From positions 1-64,000 of the forward strand of contig NZ_FUYA01000004.1 in NCBI RefSeq assembly GCF_900167065.1: a stretch of 64,000 nucleotides of DNA, in the 5' to 3' direction. The stretch comes from Desulfobaculum bizertense DSM 18034. Its GTDB lineage: Bacteria > Desulfobacterota > Desulfovibrionia > Desulfovibrionales > Desulfovibrionaceae. A program made the position numbers and the translations under genes. The notes beneath the pieces were generated by a model. It was not told the DNA's origin. It ran no database searches and saw only the letters and a program-made list of their open reading frames with translations. This document shows positions 50,504 to 59,110 of this stretch, piece by piece; position 1 is the first letter of the stretch; each line of letters begins with the position of its first letter.

Positions 50504-51678
50504 TGGCTGAATCATGTGAAGCGTTTTTGTCGCGTGTGGTAGAGGCTCATCCCACAGCGTCTGACATTGTGCTGACAGTGGGGCGGCCAGTGCAGGTGAT
50601 GCAGGACAAGGTGTTTGAAGATGCGGCATGTGAAGGCATGATTACTGAAGGCATGTCCCCGCTGACGCCCAAGAGCTGCGAAGCCTTTGCCATGGGGCTG
50701 ATGAAAGGGCGGGGAACTGCGTTGCAGGCGTATACGACGCACGGAGCCTGTGATTTTTCGTTTTCTTGTGGAGAGATTCGTTTTCGGGCCAATATCTTTC
50801 GACAGATGGGATACCCCTGTGTTGTCCTTCGGCGTTTGCCAGCACAGGTTCCAAGTGCAAAAGACCTGCTGCTTCCGGATATTGTGACGCGCCTTGCGGC
50901 ACTTCGTCGAGGGCTGGTTCTTGTGACTGGAGCTGCCGGAAACGGGAAATCAACCAGTCTTGCCGTGCTGCTGGAGAAGATTAATTCAGAGCGCGCTGTG
51001 CACATTATTACGCTTGAGGACCCTGTGGAGTACATTTATCCACAGAAGCGGGCGGTGATGAGTCAGCGGGAGCTTGGACGTGATTTTTCAGGTTTTGCCG
51101 AGGGGCTGCGTTCAGCTCTGCGGCAGTCGCCTCAGGTTCTTATGGTGGGTGAGATTCGGGACCGGGAAAGTCTTGGGATCACCCTCCAGGCGGCTGAGGC
51201 TGGGCTGCTTGTTTTTGCAACCCTGCATACGACAGATGCCGGGCAGACACTGAACCGCATACTTGGTATGTTCCCCTCGGGTGAAGAATCTTTTGTGCGG
51301 CAGCGACTTGCCCAAAGTTTGGCTGCGGTTGTTTCGCAGCGTTTGTGCGCAAAAAAAGGTGGCGGCCTTGTTCCTGCTGTCGAAGTCTTGCGGTCGAGCT
51401 TGCGAATCCGCGAGGCAATCTTGCAGGGAGAGTTACGCGACGGTGTTTTTCGTAAAATTTTGACGGAGTCTGGATCTCAGGGAATGTGCTCGATGGATCA
51501 GAGTGTCCTGTTTTTGCACGCAAAAGGGCTGTTGACAGAAGAGAGCGTTTTTGAAAACGCTACGGATGTCACTGCCGTTCGGCAAGAGTTGGACCGTTGG
51601 AGAGCCAAAAGCGGCAAATCGACATCTTCCCTCAAGGGGCTTACACTCGACGATGATTATGAGTGGAGCGCGTTTTAG
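50503..51678 (+). CDS. pilU: PilU-like type IV pilus ATPase
   Basis: A 391-residue second PilT-family ATPase: LEDPVEYIYPQKRAVMSQRE, VLMVGEIRDRESL and LVFATLHTTDAGQTLNRIL. Walker A reads GAAGNGKST, with Ala-Ala-Gly-Asn in place of Pro-Thr-Gly-Ser; Lys and Ser are kept. It has a C-terminal extension of about 35 residues. A PilU role beside PilT is the natural reading; no other pilus gene is in the window. Confidence 0.85.
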   Translation: MAESCEAFLSRVVEAHPTASDIVLTVGRPVQVMQDKVFEDAACEGMITEGMSPLTPKSCEAFAMGLMKGRGTALQAYTTHGACDFSFSCGEIRFRANIFRQMGYPCVVLRRLPAQVPSAKDLLLPDIVTRLAALRRGLVLVTGAAGNGKSTSLAVLLEKINSERAVHIITLEDPVEYIYPQKRAVMSQRELGRDFSGFAEGLRSALRQSPQVLMVGEIRDRESLGITLQAAEAGLLVFATLHTTDAGQTLNRILGMFPSGEESFVRQRLAQSLAAVVSQRLCAKKGGGLVPAVEVLRSSLRIREAILQGELRDGVFRKILTESGSQGMCSMDQSVLFLHAKGLLTEESVFENATDVTAVRQELDRWRAKSGKSTSSLKGLTLDDDYEWSAF

Positions 51679-51856
51679 GCGAGAGAACGTCCACGAGTTC
51701 TGAGCAGAAGTCGTTTTTTTCTTTCATAACGTGTGGAATTCCTATATGAACCGGGCGATGCCTACGTGACAGAGTTGCCTCCGGGGGCAATTCGGGGCTA
51801 TGAAAGACGCTAGGGTGGGCATGAATGAGACGCGGACTTCAACCAGATGGAAAATC

Positions 51857-52132
51857 ATGGATTCCAAGAATGCAGTCCTCCAGACCAGACTCTTAAACTG
51901 TCTGGAAACAATCGTTGAGCTGGAGCAGGACCTAGAACGCCTGCAGCTTGGGCACGTGTTGCTTGACGAATTCAGCCAGCTCAAGGCGTTTATGAAACGC
52001 ATAGATCAGGTTCATGTTGAGGAAGAAGATGTCCGGCGCATAGAGCGCGCCACATCGAATTTTCTGGAAGAGCTGCGCGCTCCGCTGCAGCTCGCTTCGA
52101 CCTCGCAGGACCGTCCGAAACTTGTGCAGTAG
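51857..52132 (+). CDS. Small coiled-coil protein, unknown
   Basis: A 91-residue protein I do not recognise. Predicted helical/coiled throughout (LNCLETIVELEQDLERLQLG, KAFMKRIDQVHVEEEDVRRI). The start is uncertain: in-frame ATGs at 51800 and 51821 are alternatives, the latter with AGGG five bases upstream. It lies 11 bp before the FtsB-like gene, so the two may be co-expressed. Confidence 0.6.
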   Translation: MDSKNAVLQTRLLNCLETIVELEQDLERLQLGHVLLDEFSQLKAFMKRIDQVHVEEEDVRRIERATSNFLEELRAPLQLASTSQDRPKLVQ

Positions 52133-52143
52133 AATGGAGCGTT

Positions 52144-52473
52144 GTGAAGCGGATTTTCCTTATTTTTCTCGTTCTCTTGAATCTTTTTTTGATGTTTCGC
52201 CTTGTGATGAGCGATCAGGGCGTCTTTGGCTATCTTGAGTTGCGAAAAGATTCTGCTCGAATGCAGCAGGAATTGGATCAGACAAAAGTGCAGGCAGAGG
52301 ACCTGTCGCACGAAATTCGCCTTCTCAAGTCGAACCGTGATTATCTCATGGACATAATCCGCAAGCGAATGAACTATCTGGGGCACGATGAGATTGTGTA
52401 TGTTTTTTCCGGCCCCAGTGAAGACGTAGCAGATCAGCATACAGGAGCTGCACCACATGCAGGCCAAGATTAA
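52144..52473 (+). CDS. FtsB/DivIC-type septum formation initiator
   Basis: A 109-residue bitopic protein: one N-terminal membrane helix (KRIFLIFLVLLNLFLMFRLV), then a coiled coil (DSARMQQELDQTKVQAEDL) and the family motif YLMDIIRKRMNYLGHDEIVY. GTG start with GGAG four bases upstream. FtsB-like proteins bridge FtsL and FtsQ in the divisome. It overlaps the TPR gene by 17 bp. Confidence 0.85.
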   Translation: MKRIFLIFLVLLNLFLMFRLVMSDQGVFGYLELRKDSARMQQELDQTKVQAEDLSHEIRLLKSNRDYLMDIIRKRMNYLGHDEIVYVFSGPSEDVADQHTGAAPHAGQD

Positions 52474-53389
52474 ATGGTTTCAGGAAGTCCTTGAACTGGA
52501 CCCCGCATCTCGAGTCTTTTTGCCGCTGGCAGAGCTGTATAAACAAAACGGTCAGCTTGAAGAAGCTGCAAAAACCCTGCGCAGTGGTTTAGAAAAAAAT
52601 CCCAATACTTTCGAAGCCCGAATGCTGCTGGTGGACGTGCTGGCACAGCTTGGGCTTCATGACGAAGCACAGCAGGAAGTCTGTGCTGTTACAAATATTT
52701 TGTCCCGTTACCCGTCTTTTTGGACGGTTTGGGCGCAGGGCTGTGCCTCAGAGCAGCAGGATGTAGCCCTGGCGCTTCAGTATATTGCCGCAAGACTGTC
52801 TGGCGTTGATATGTCGTGGCAGCGGGTGCTGGAGCAGGGGCTTTCTTCTCTGCTTGGGGCACCTCAGGCACAAGTTGCTCCGTCTTACAAAGAGCCAGAA
52901 ACCGTAACGCCCAAGAAAGTCGGTGCTGCGGACCTGATTCAGGATGCGGCTGCTGCCATGGCAGAGCTTGAGTCTCAAAGCTCGGAGACTGTTCCGTCCT
53001 TTGCGCCAGCAGAATCAGCTCCCGTCGAAGAGCGTGGCGATGACGGCGCTTTTGTTGAAGAAGCCCCGTTGACAACGCGTACCCGCACCATGGCCGAGCT
53101 GCTTTTGCAGCAGGATGACTACCGGGGTGCACTGGAAATTTTCCGTGAACTGTATGAAGCCGCACCACAAGGCTCTGCTGAGGCTGATGAGCTGGCAGTG
53201 CAGATTGAGGCCATCGAAACAAAGCACGGAAAGACTCCCCCAAAAAAAGAGACAGAACCAGAGCCGGATATGCCTGTGGTTCCCGAAATAGAAGATGTTC
53301 CAGAGGGGGCAGAGATGCCCGGCAAGCAGCAGCTTGTGAGTACTCTTGAGGCTCTTGCAGACAGGCTTGAGGCTCGGGCCGAAAAGTAG
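52457..53389 (+). CDS. Tetratricopeptide repeat protein
   Basis: A 310-residue soluble protein. TPR units are seen at about residues 6-75 (SRVFLPLAELYKQNGQLEEA, NTFEARMLLVDVLAQLGLHD) and near 215-245 (LLLQQDDYRGALEIFRELYE). The middle and end are acidic, Pro/Glu-rich linkers. It overlaps the FtsB-like gene, so it may act as a scaffold there; that link is inference. Confidence 0.8.
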   Translation: MQAKIKWFQEVLELDPASRVFLPLAELYKQNGQLEEAAKTLRSGLEKNPNTFEARMLLVDVLAQLGLHDEAQQEVCAVTNILSRYPSFWTVWAQGCASEQQDVALALQYIAARLSGVDMSWQRVLEQGLSSLLGAPQAQVAPSYKEPETVTPKKVGAADLIQDAAAAMAELESQSSETVPSFAPAESAPVEERGDDGAFVEEAPLTTRTRTMAELLLQQDDYRGALEIFRELYEAAPQGSAEADELAVQIEAIETKHGKTPPKKETEPEPDMPVVPEIEDVPEGAEMPGKQQLVSTLEALADRLEARAEK

Positions 53390-53416
53390 TTTCTCTTACC
53401 GTTTTGCAAGCGAAGG

Positions 53417-53451
53417 CAAGGCCGCTGTTCTGGGGAGCAGGGCCTTGTTGT
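53417..53451 (+). terminator. Probable terminator after the TPR gene
   Basis: Stem CAAGGCC/GGCCTTG with inner GCT/AGC and a weak T tail (TTGTGT). Confidence 0.45.
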
Positions 53452-53560
53452 GTAAATGACAGGAAAAGTTCGGACTTGCCCTAATGCCTGTCTTCTGTCA
53501 CACCTTGCTGACGACAACGGGGGCCTCGGCCTCACGACTTATTTTTATAAGGGGTTTGTT

Positions 53561-54331
53561 TTGAAAAAAAGATCAGCGCTCGTCTGTGCCGTTCTTGCAG
53601 CCACTCTTTGTATGCAGGGTTGCTCAACGTGGAAGGATTCCTTGAAAACTTCCAAGCGCGTGTACAAGGAATATATTAATGTCGATCCGACGATTGACCT
53701 TGAAAAACAAGATTATTCCACTGATGAAGAAAAACTTTCGGTGCTGTTTAGCCCGGTAGACAAGAACCTGGAAAAACTCACCATCCATCTGAATCGGCAG
53801 GACACAGTGCCTTCAGAAAAATGGATTGAAGGTCTTTTTTCCACTTATCCCTGGATTAGCGGTGTGCTGGCTTGCGACCTTGAGGGCAATCTTGTTATGC
53901 AGCGTCCTGACGCTGGCATGAAGCCTATCAACATTAAGCCGCTTCTGGCTGAAGAGCCGGAAGAATACCGTTCCCGCACCCTGCGGGCCTATGTGGATGA
54001 AACTCCGCTTGGACCGGAAGTCTATGTTGCGACGCCTCTTTTCCGAGGAAACGATCCGGTTGGCCTGCTTGCTATCCATTTTGACCTGCGCAAGCTCCTT
54101 GATTTTTGTCCAGAACCCCAGAATCTTATGGTCTTTACGCCTGCACAGGTGCTGTGGGCTGGAGCGAACAAGGGCCTGACGCAGCAGCTTCTCGCGCAGG
54201 ACTGGGAAAATATTTTGAAAGAAGATGTGTCTGGAACGATGGATATTGAGGGACAGGAAGTCCTGTGGCTCGTTCGTCGTATTGCCGGTGCGCATATTCT
54301 TTACGCTGTAGAAGCGGCGTCTGGAGAGTAG
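53561..54331 (+). CDS. Lipoprotein with Cache-like sensor fold
   Basis: A 256-residue protein from TTG 53561, with AAGGGG seven bases upstream. The signal peptide (KKRSALVCAVLAATLCMQGC) ends at a lipidation Cys, though the lipobox MQGC is atypical. The mature part has a PAS/Cache-like pattern: LFSTYPWISGVLACDLEGNL, then YVATPLFRGNDPVGLLAIHF. It may sense a small ligand in the periplasm; no partner kinase is nearby. Confidence 0.7.
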   Translation: MKKRSALVCAVLAATLCMQGCSTWKDSLKTSKRVYKEYINVDPTIDLEKQDYSTDEEKLSVLFSPVDKNLEKLTIHLNRQDTVPSEKWIEGLFSTYPWISGVLACDLEGNLVMQRPDAGMKPINIKPLLAEEPEEYRSRTLRAYVDETPLGPEVYVATPLFRGNDPVGLLAIHFDLRKLLDFCPEPQNLMVFTPAQVLWAGANKGLTQQLLAQDWENILKEDVSGTMDIEGQEVLWLVRRIAGAHILYAVEAASGE

Positions 54332-54396
54332 TTTCTGGACGTGTCTGTTCTGCAAAATGTTGCAGAACGCCCCGATATGTAAAACAAAAGAGTAGA

Positions 54397-54433
54397 GGTC
54401 GGACGCAGTCAGGCTGTCCGGCCTTCACTTTTT
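54397..54433 (+). terminator. Weak terminator after the lipoprotein gene
   Basis: Stem GGTCGGAC/GTCCGGCC (one wobble) with an 11-base loop, then TTCACTTTTT. Confidence 0.5.
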
Positions 54434-54460
54434 GCAATACCCCTGTTTTCTCTCGACGTT

Positions 54461-54488
54461 TTGCTCTACGCTAGAAAAAAAGTATAAT
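54461..54488 (+). promoter_or_regulatory. Sigma-70 promoter of fbp
   Basis: TTGCTC (54461-54466), 16-bp spacer, perfect TATAAT (54483-54488), 59 bp before the start codon. Confidence 0.65.
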
Positions 54489-54547
54489 CGCCAGAGATCA
54501 TCTTTTTATAATTTTATTCTTTTTATGACTCCAGCAGGAGAGATTTC

Positions 54548-55573
54548 ATGAGCCAGATTACAGTCACCGAGCATCTGCTTTTGCGTCAGAAACAGTCCCC
54601 AATGGCAACAGGCCAGTTTACAAGCCTGCTGACAGAACTGATCCTTTCTGCAAAAATTATTTCCAGAGAAGTTACCAAGGCTGGTCTTGTTGATGTCTTG
54701 GGCTTCACCGGTGAAACCAACGTTCAGGGCGAAAAAGTCCGCAAGCTTGATGAATTTGCGAACAACGTTCTGATTCACCGTATGCGTCGTGCTGGCGTGC
54801 TGTGCGCCATGGCATCAGAAGAAAATGGCGATATTATTCCGGTTGAGGGTGAATTCCCGCAGGGTGATTACATCCTGATTTTTGATCCGCTTGACGGCTC
54901 TTCCAACATTGATGTCAATGTTTCCATTGGCACCATTTTCTCCATCTACCGTCGTCCCAAAGAAAAGCGTGGCGATGCCCCTTGCCTTTCTGACGTGCTT
55001 CAGAAGTGCGAAAATCAGGTGTGCAGTGGCTACTTCATCTATGGTTCTTCCACGATGATGGTTTATACCACTGGTGATGGTGTTCACGGCTTTACTCTGG
55101 ACCCCAGCGTTGGTGAATTCCTGCTCTCTCATGAGAACATGCAGATTCCCAAGAAGGGCAAAATTTACTCTGTGAACGAGGCATACTGGAACTCGTGGGA
55201 TACCGCGACCAAGGACGTGCTTTCCTACTTCAAGAGCCATCAGAACGCCGAAGGCAAGCCGTATTCCTCCCGTTACATTGGTTCTCTCGTTGCTGATTTC
55301 CACAGAAACCTGCTGTACGGTGGCATTTTCATGTACCCGCCGCGCGTTTTTGAGAACGGCAAGCGTCAGGGCAAGCTCCGTCTGCTTTGCGAAGCTGCAC
55401 CTATGGCTATGCTCGTTGAGCAGGCTGGTGGTATGGCAACGGACGGCACGAACCGTATTCTGGATTATTTCCCAACAGAGCTGCACCAGCGTGTGCCGCT
55501 TTTCATTGGATCTCCAGAAGATGTGCAGATTGTGAAAGACATTTACGAACATCATGAAGAGGGTCAGAAGTAG
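54548..55573 (+). CDS. fbp: Fructose-1,6-bisphosphatase, class I
   Basis: A 341-residue enzyme for gluconeogenesis: fructose-1,6-bisphosphate to fructose-6-phosphate. Metal-binding [46 protein letters not shown] and [20 protein letters not shown] are standard class I motifs. AGGAG precedes the ATG. It fits downstream of the PEP synthase route encoded at 34788. The tsaD start lies 3 bases after its stop. Confidence 0.95.
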   Translation: MSQITVTEHLLLRQKQSPMATGQFTSLLTELILSAKIISREVTKAGLVDVLGFTGETNVQGEKVRKLDEFANNVLIHRMRRAGVLCAMASEENGDIIPVEGEFPQGDYILIFDPLDGSSNIDVNVSIGTIFSIYRRPKEKRGDAPCLSDVLQKCENQVCSGYFIYGSSTMMVYTTGDGVHGFTLDPSVGEFLLSHENMQIPKKGKIYSVNEAYWNSWDTATKDVLSYFKSHQNAEGKPYSSRYIGSLVADFHRNLLYGGIFMYPPRVFENGKRQGKLRLLCEAAPMAMLVEQAGGMATDGTNRILDYFPTELHQRVPLFIGSPEDVQIVKDIYEHHEEGQK

Positions 55574-55575
55574 CA

Positions 55576-56664
55576 GTGAGCCTGACCCTTGGAATTGAAA
55601 CATCCTGCGATGAAACAGCGCTGGCGCTGGTGGATGGCGGGAAGCTGATTGCAGAACGCATTGCCACCCAGATTGATGCGCATGCGCTTTTTGGTGGGGT
55701 TGTTCCGGAGCTGGCTTCTCGTGAGCACCTGCGGGTGCTGTCTCCGCTTTTGGACGAGTTGCTGAATGAGGCTGGCGTAGCGCTCGCAGATGTGCAAAAC
55801 ATTGCGATTGCCCGCGGTCCGGGCTTGTTGGGAAGTTTGCTGGTGGGGATGTCTTTTGCCAAAGGCCTTGCCCTTGCGACTGGTGCGCGGCTGGTTGGTG
55901 TGAACCACCTGTGGGCACATCTGACAGCCCCGGCGCTTGCCGAAGACATTCAGTATCCGGCTCTTGGCCTGCTGGTTTCTGGCGGGCATACGCAAACCTA
56001 CTGCATTCGGACCCCTCTTGATTTTCAGGTGCTTGGCCGGACGCTGGATGATGCCGCTGGCGAAGCCTTTGACAAGGCAGCAAAAAGTTTCAATTTCCCA
56101 TACCCCGGTGGAAAGTATATTGATATTCTGGGACAGTTGTCTGAACCAGATAAAAAGATGTTCCCCCGGCCCTATGTGAACAACGACAATCTTGATTTTA
56201 GCTTTAGCGGACTCAAAACTGCCGTTGTGAACTTTGTGGATGCTCATCCGCATTTGCGGCTGCCCAAAATGCCTGGCCCGGGCGAAAATGTGCAGGATCT
56301 TTTGAAGGAAGCGGGGATTCTCGATGAGTTTGCCCATGCCTGCGCGTCATTTAACTGGGCTGTGGCGGATGCACTTCGGATTAAGGTTGATCGTGCGCTG
56401 ATGCAGGTCAAAGACGAGGGAATTCGTTCTCTGGTCGTGGCTGGTGGCGTTGCCGCAAACAGCGTTATCCGTCAGACCATGATCGAAGTTGCAAAAGCAC
56501 ACAAACTTCATTGTGTTTTACCACCACTGAACCTCTGCACTGACAACGGCGCAATGATCGCCGTGCTTGGAGAGCGCCTTGCTGAGGCTGGTTTGCGCCA
56601 TGATCTCAACCTTGAGGCGATCCCAAGAGGTCGTGCAATTCCGTGGGATTACATTCAGGATTAA
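55576..56664 (+). CDS. tsaD: tRNA t6A37 threonylcarbamoyltransferase TsaD
   Basis: A 362-residue Kae1/TsaD protein. LGIETSCDETALALVDG, GGVVPELASREHL, the metal-binding VNHLWAHL, VSGGHTQTY, and the nucleotide motif VVAGGVAANSVIRQ are all intact. It transfers threonylcarbamoyl to A37 of ANN-decoding tRNAs. GTG start right after fbp; probably co-transcribed. Confidence 0.95.
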   Translation: MSLTLGIETSCDETALALVDGGKLIAERIATQIDAHALFGGVVPELASREHLRVLSPLLDELLNEAGVALADVQNIAIARGPGLLGSLLVGMSFAKGLALATGARLVGVNHLWAHLTAPALAEDIQYPALGLLVSGGHTQTYCIRTPLDFQVLGRTLDDAAGEAFDKAAKSFNFPYPGGKYIDILGQLSEPDKKMFPRPYVNNDNLDFSFSGLKTAVVNFVDAHPHLRLPKMPGPGENVQDLLKEAGILDEFAHACASFNWAVADALRIKVDRALMQVKDEGIRSLVVAGGVAANSVIRQTMIEVAKAHKLHCVLPPLNLCTDNGAMIAVLGERLAEAGLRHDLNLEAIPRGRAIPWDYIQD

Positions 56665-56697
56665 GACGGGCTTTGCCCGGTATGGAAACGGGAATTC

Positions 56698-56726
56698 TTG
56701 ACAGGATTTCACCCCATACTTACTGT
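56698..56726 (+). promoter_or_regulatory. Candidate promoter of trxA
   Basis: Perfect TTGACA (56698-56703), 17-bp spacer, weak TACTGT (56721-56726). Confidence 0.45.
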
Positions 56727-56856
56727 TGATGCTCATACTCTCGTGAAGAGAGGAGGACGGCATTTTTTCATGTGCTCAGCCCACGCTTTGATTCTGGCCT
56801 GCGCTGTGTATGTTGAATGAAAAGAAATTCACCTTGTAACGCTAAGGAGAACCATA

Positions 56857-57177
56857 ATGTCTGCACAAGTTTCTGACGGAAGCTTTGAAACCGAAGTACT
56901 GCGCTCTGATCTGCCTGTTTTGATCGACTTTTGGGCACCTTGGTGCGGTCCTTGCCGCGCAATGGGTCCTGTTGTTGACGAACTCGCAGAAGAGTTTTCT
57001 GGTCAGCTGAAGGTTCTGAAGATGAACGTTGACGAAAATCAGGCAACTCCGAGCAAGTACGGTATCCGTGCTATTCCGACCCTGATTCTTTTCAAGGACG
57101 GCGAAGTTTTGGAGCAGGTCACTGGCGCTGTTTCCAAGAGCAGCATCAAAGAAATGATCACCTCTAAGCTTGGCTAA
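56857..57177 (+). CDS. trxA: Thioredoxin
   Basis: A 106-residue thioredoxin with active site FWAPWCGPCRAMGPV, cis-Pro region YGIRAIPTLILFKDG and the C-terminal helix. AAGGAG precedes the start. A monocistron: its own terminator follows. It reduces protein disulfides; the flavoprotein at 22975 may be its reductase. Confidence 0.96.
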   Translation: MSAQVSDGSFETEVLRSDLPVLIDFWAPWCGPCRAMGPVVDELAEEFSGQLKVLKMNVDENQATPSKYGIRAIPTLILFKDGEVLEQVTGAVSKSSIKEMITSKLG

Positions 57178-57194
57178 GAGAGACAATTTTTTGA

Positions 57195-57224
57195 GGGCAG
57201 ACAGATTCTTGTCTGCCTTTTTTT
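57195..57224 (+). terminator. Terminator after trxA
   Basis: Stem GGCAGACA/TGTCTGCC type with T7 tail, 17 bp past the stop. Confidence 0.85.
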
Positions 57225-57377
57225 CCTTCCTTCTTGACGCAGGACTTGACCCCGGAGCCTAAGCTCCGGTAGATCTTCCCAAGGATGTCGGCACGTGCCC
57301 GGCATGGCAAACTCCCGTTTTTCCAGCTGGATGCTGCGCGCATCCCAGAAGATTCACCGAAAATTCGGAACAGGGTT

Positions 57378-58106
57378 ATGAAAAAAGCATTTCGCATCGT
57401 GGCGGCTGTATCTTTGATTGTGATGCTGACTGGCTGCGGTTTCCTCGACTCGTATATGATTACTCCTCCGGAGGATACGGCGCAGGAGCTGTTTGAGTCT
57501 GGCAAAGAGTCTATGACGGATAAGAATTACAGTGATGCCGTTGGGTTCTTTACGAAGCTCAAGGATCGCTATCCGTTTAGCCCATACACTCCATCTGCTG
57601 AGCTGGCTCTTGGCGATGCCTTCTTTATGGATGAGAAGTATGAGCAGGCAGCAGACGCATACATGGAATTTGAAGCTCTGCACCCTCGCCACGAGGAAAT
57701 CCCCTACGTCTTGTACCAGATCGGCGTGAGCCGCTACAAGTCGTTCTCTTCCATTGATAAACCGCTTCGTCACGTGAACGAGGCAATGGAATATTTTAAT
57801 CGGGTAAAGGAAAATTATCCTGATACCCGCTATGCCAAGGAAGCCGACGCCTACATTGCAGGATGTCGTCAGTACATGGCAGACCATGAGCTGTATGTCG
57901 CGGATTTCTATTGGAGAACCAAGGAATACCGTGCCGCATGGCTCCGCTATCAGGCCATTGCAGACGAGTTTAAAGACCTTCCAGAGGTCAGAACCTATTC
58001 GCTGAAACGTTCCAAGCTTTCATACATGCGTTTCCAAAAGGGCAGCTCTGAGGCTGTTCGGGAAAAAGAGCAGGGAAGCTGGAAAAACTGGTTTGAATGG
58101 CTGTAA
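57378..58106 (+). CDS. bamD: Outer membrane assembly lipoprotein BamD
   Basis: A 242-residue lipoprotein from ATG 57378: signal VAAVSLIVMLTGC with lipobox LTGC, then five TPR-like repeats (AQELFESGKESMTDKNYSDA, YTPSAELALGDAFFMDEKYE, DTRYAKEADAYIAGCRQYMA). It matches BamD in length and order and works in the BAM complex for porin insertion. Confidence 0.9.
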   Translation: MKKAFRIVAAVSLIVMLTGCGFLDSYMITPPEDTAQELFESGKESMTDKNYSDAVGFFTKLKDRYPFSPYTPSAELALGDAFFMDEKYEQAADAYMEFEALHPRHEEIPYVLYQIGVSRYKSFSSIDKPLRHVNEAMEYFNRVKENYPDTRYAKEADAYIAGCRQYMADHELYVADFYWRTKEYRAAWLRYQAIADEFKDLPEVRTYSLKRSKLSYMRFQKGSSEAVREKEQGSWKNWFEWL

Positions 58107-58130
58107 GGATTGAATACTCAATGATACAGT

Positions 58131-58158
58131 AAAACGGTCCCCTGGGGCCGTTTTTTTT
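58131..58158 (+). terminator. First terminator after bamD
   Basis: Stem AAAACGGTCCC with GGGGCCGTTTT (one wobble) and T8 tail. Confidence 0.85.
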
Positions 58159-58164
58159 CATAAG

Positions 58165-58200
58165 GCCCGACCAACCCTTGAGGTGGACGGGCTTTTTTTT
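58165..58200 (+). terminator. Second terminator after bamD
   Basis: Stem GCCCG.CC/GG.CGGGC with a longer loop and T8 tail, in tandem with the first and ending 12 bases before the next start codon. Confidence 0.7.
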
Positions 58201-58211
58201 AGGAGTTGTGC

Positions 58212-59042
58212 ATGGAACCAACACAGAAATTTCTCCCTGAATGGGCTGAGGCCTGTGCCTTGTCTGATGATGCATTTGGCGCAGCGTATGACGGGCAAAG
58301 TGGCGCTGAGCGTGCGTGGATGAAAAAGACTACAGCGCAGATTTATGAATTGTTTGGAAGTCGGCGGGTGCAGGAGCGTGCGTTGAGTACGTCATGGCGG
58401 CAGGGCTTTCATTCTGTTCAGCAGACGCGCCCACTGGAATACGCTGTTGCTGTCTTTGGTCCTGAGTGCTGCTCCGGACCAGAAGCTGTTGCGGCGGCTA
58501 TGCCTGTGCTGATGTCTGGCGCGAAGCACTGTGCTGCGCTCCGCGTTGGTGATGGTGCTGATGCCGAAGACGCGATTTTGGCCGGCATGGAACTGTGCGG
58601 CATGGAACTGGTTTTGAGCCTGAGTGAAGAACAGGCGCAGGACATGCTGGAGCACATGCAGGGCCTTGGGCGTGGCGCTGGTGTTTTCCTTGGGGCAGAA
58701 GACTTGTGCGTTTCTGCGCTGAAAGGCGGAAAAATGCAGGTCTGGAATCAGCTAAGTGCTTTCCGGCTGGGCGTTTTTTCTGGCAATGGAAGCTCCTGGG
58801 ATTTTGAGAGCCTGAAATGGGCACACCCCGCTGCACAGATTGAAGTCTGGAAAGAGGGCGATGGCTCCGCTGAGGATTTTCTCACAGAGTCTTTTGACGC
58901 TGTGTACGTCCCTGAAGAGATGGAAAAGGCTGCCAGAGCCTGCCAGCCCCTTGTTTTGGGAGAGCGGCAGGAAGGAACATGGATTTGGCCCGGCATTCGC
59001 CCAGAGCTGTTTTGGGCTGCTGACTTTGCATTGCGTGGCTAA
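58212..59042 (+). CDS. Conserved-looking protein of unknown function
   Basis: A 276-residue soluble protein. GGAG lies six bases before ATG 58212. I do not recognise it. EAVAAAMPVLMSGAKHCAAL, near residues 94-115, faintly recalls histidinol-dehydrogenase-like folds, as does the general alternation of helices and strands, but the zinc-binding and catalytic residues of HisD are not visible. It is just upstream of an EF-G gene. Confidence 0.7.
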   Translation: MEPTQKFLPEWAEACALSDDAFGAAYDGQSGAERAWMKKTTAQIYELFGSRRVQERALSTSWRQGFHSVQQTRPLEYAVAVFGPECCSGPEAVAAAMPVLMSGAKHCAALRVGDGADAEDAILAGMELCGMELVLSLSEEQAQDMLEHMQGLGRGAGVFLGAEDLCVSALKGGKMQVWNQLSAFRLGVFSGNGSSWDFESLKWAHPAAQIEVWKEGDGSAEDFLTESFDAVYVPEEMEKAARACQPLVLGERQEGTWIWPGIRPELFWAADFALRG

Positions 59043-59110
59043 TTCGGTACAAGACCCTGTAAGACTCTTTTTGTATTCAATTTCAGACATGTTCATTCAG
59101 GAAGGTATTC

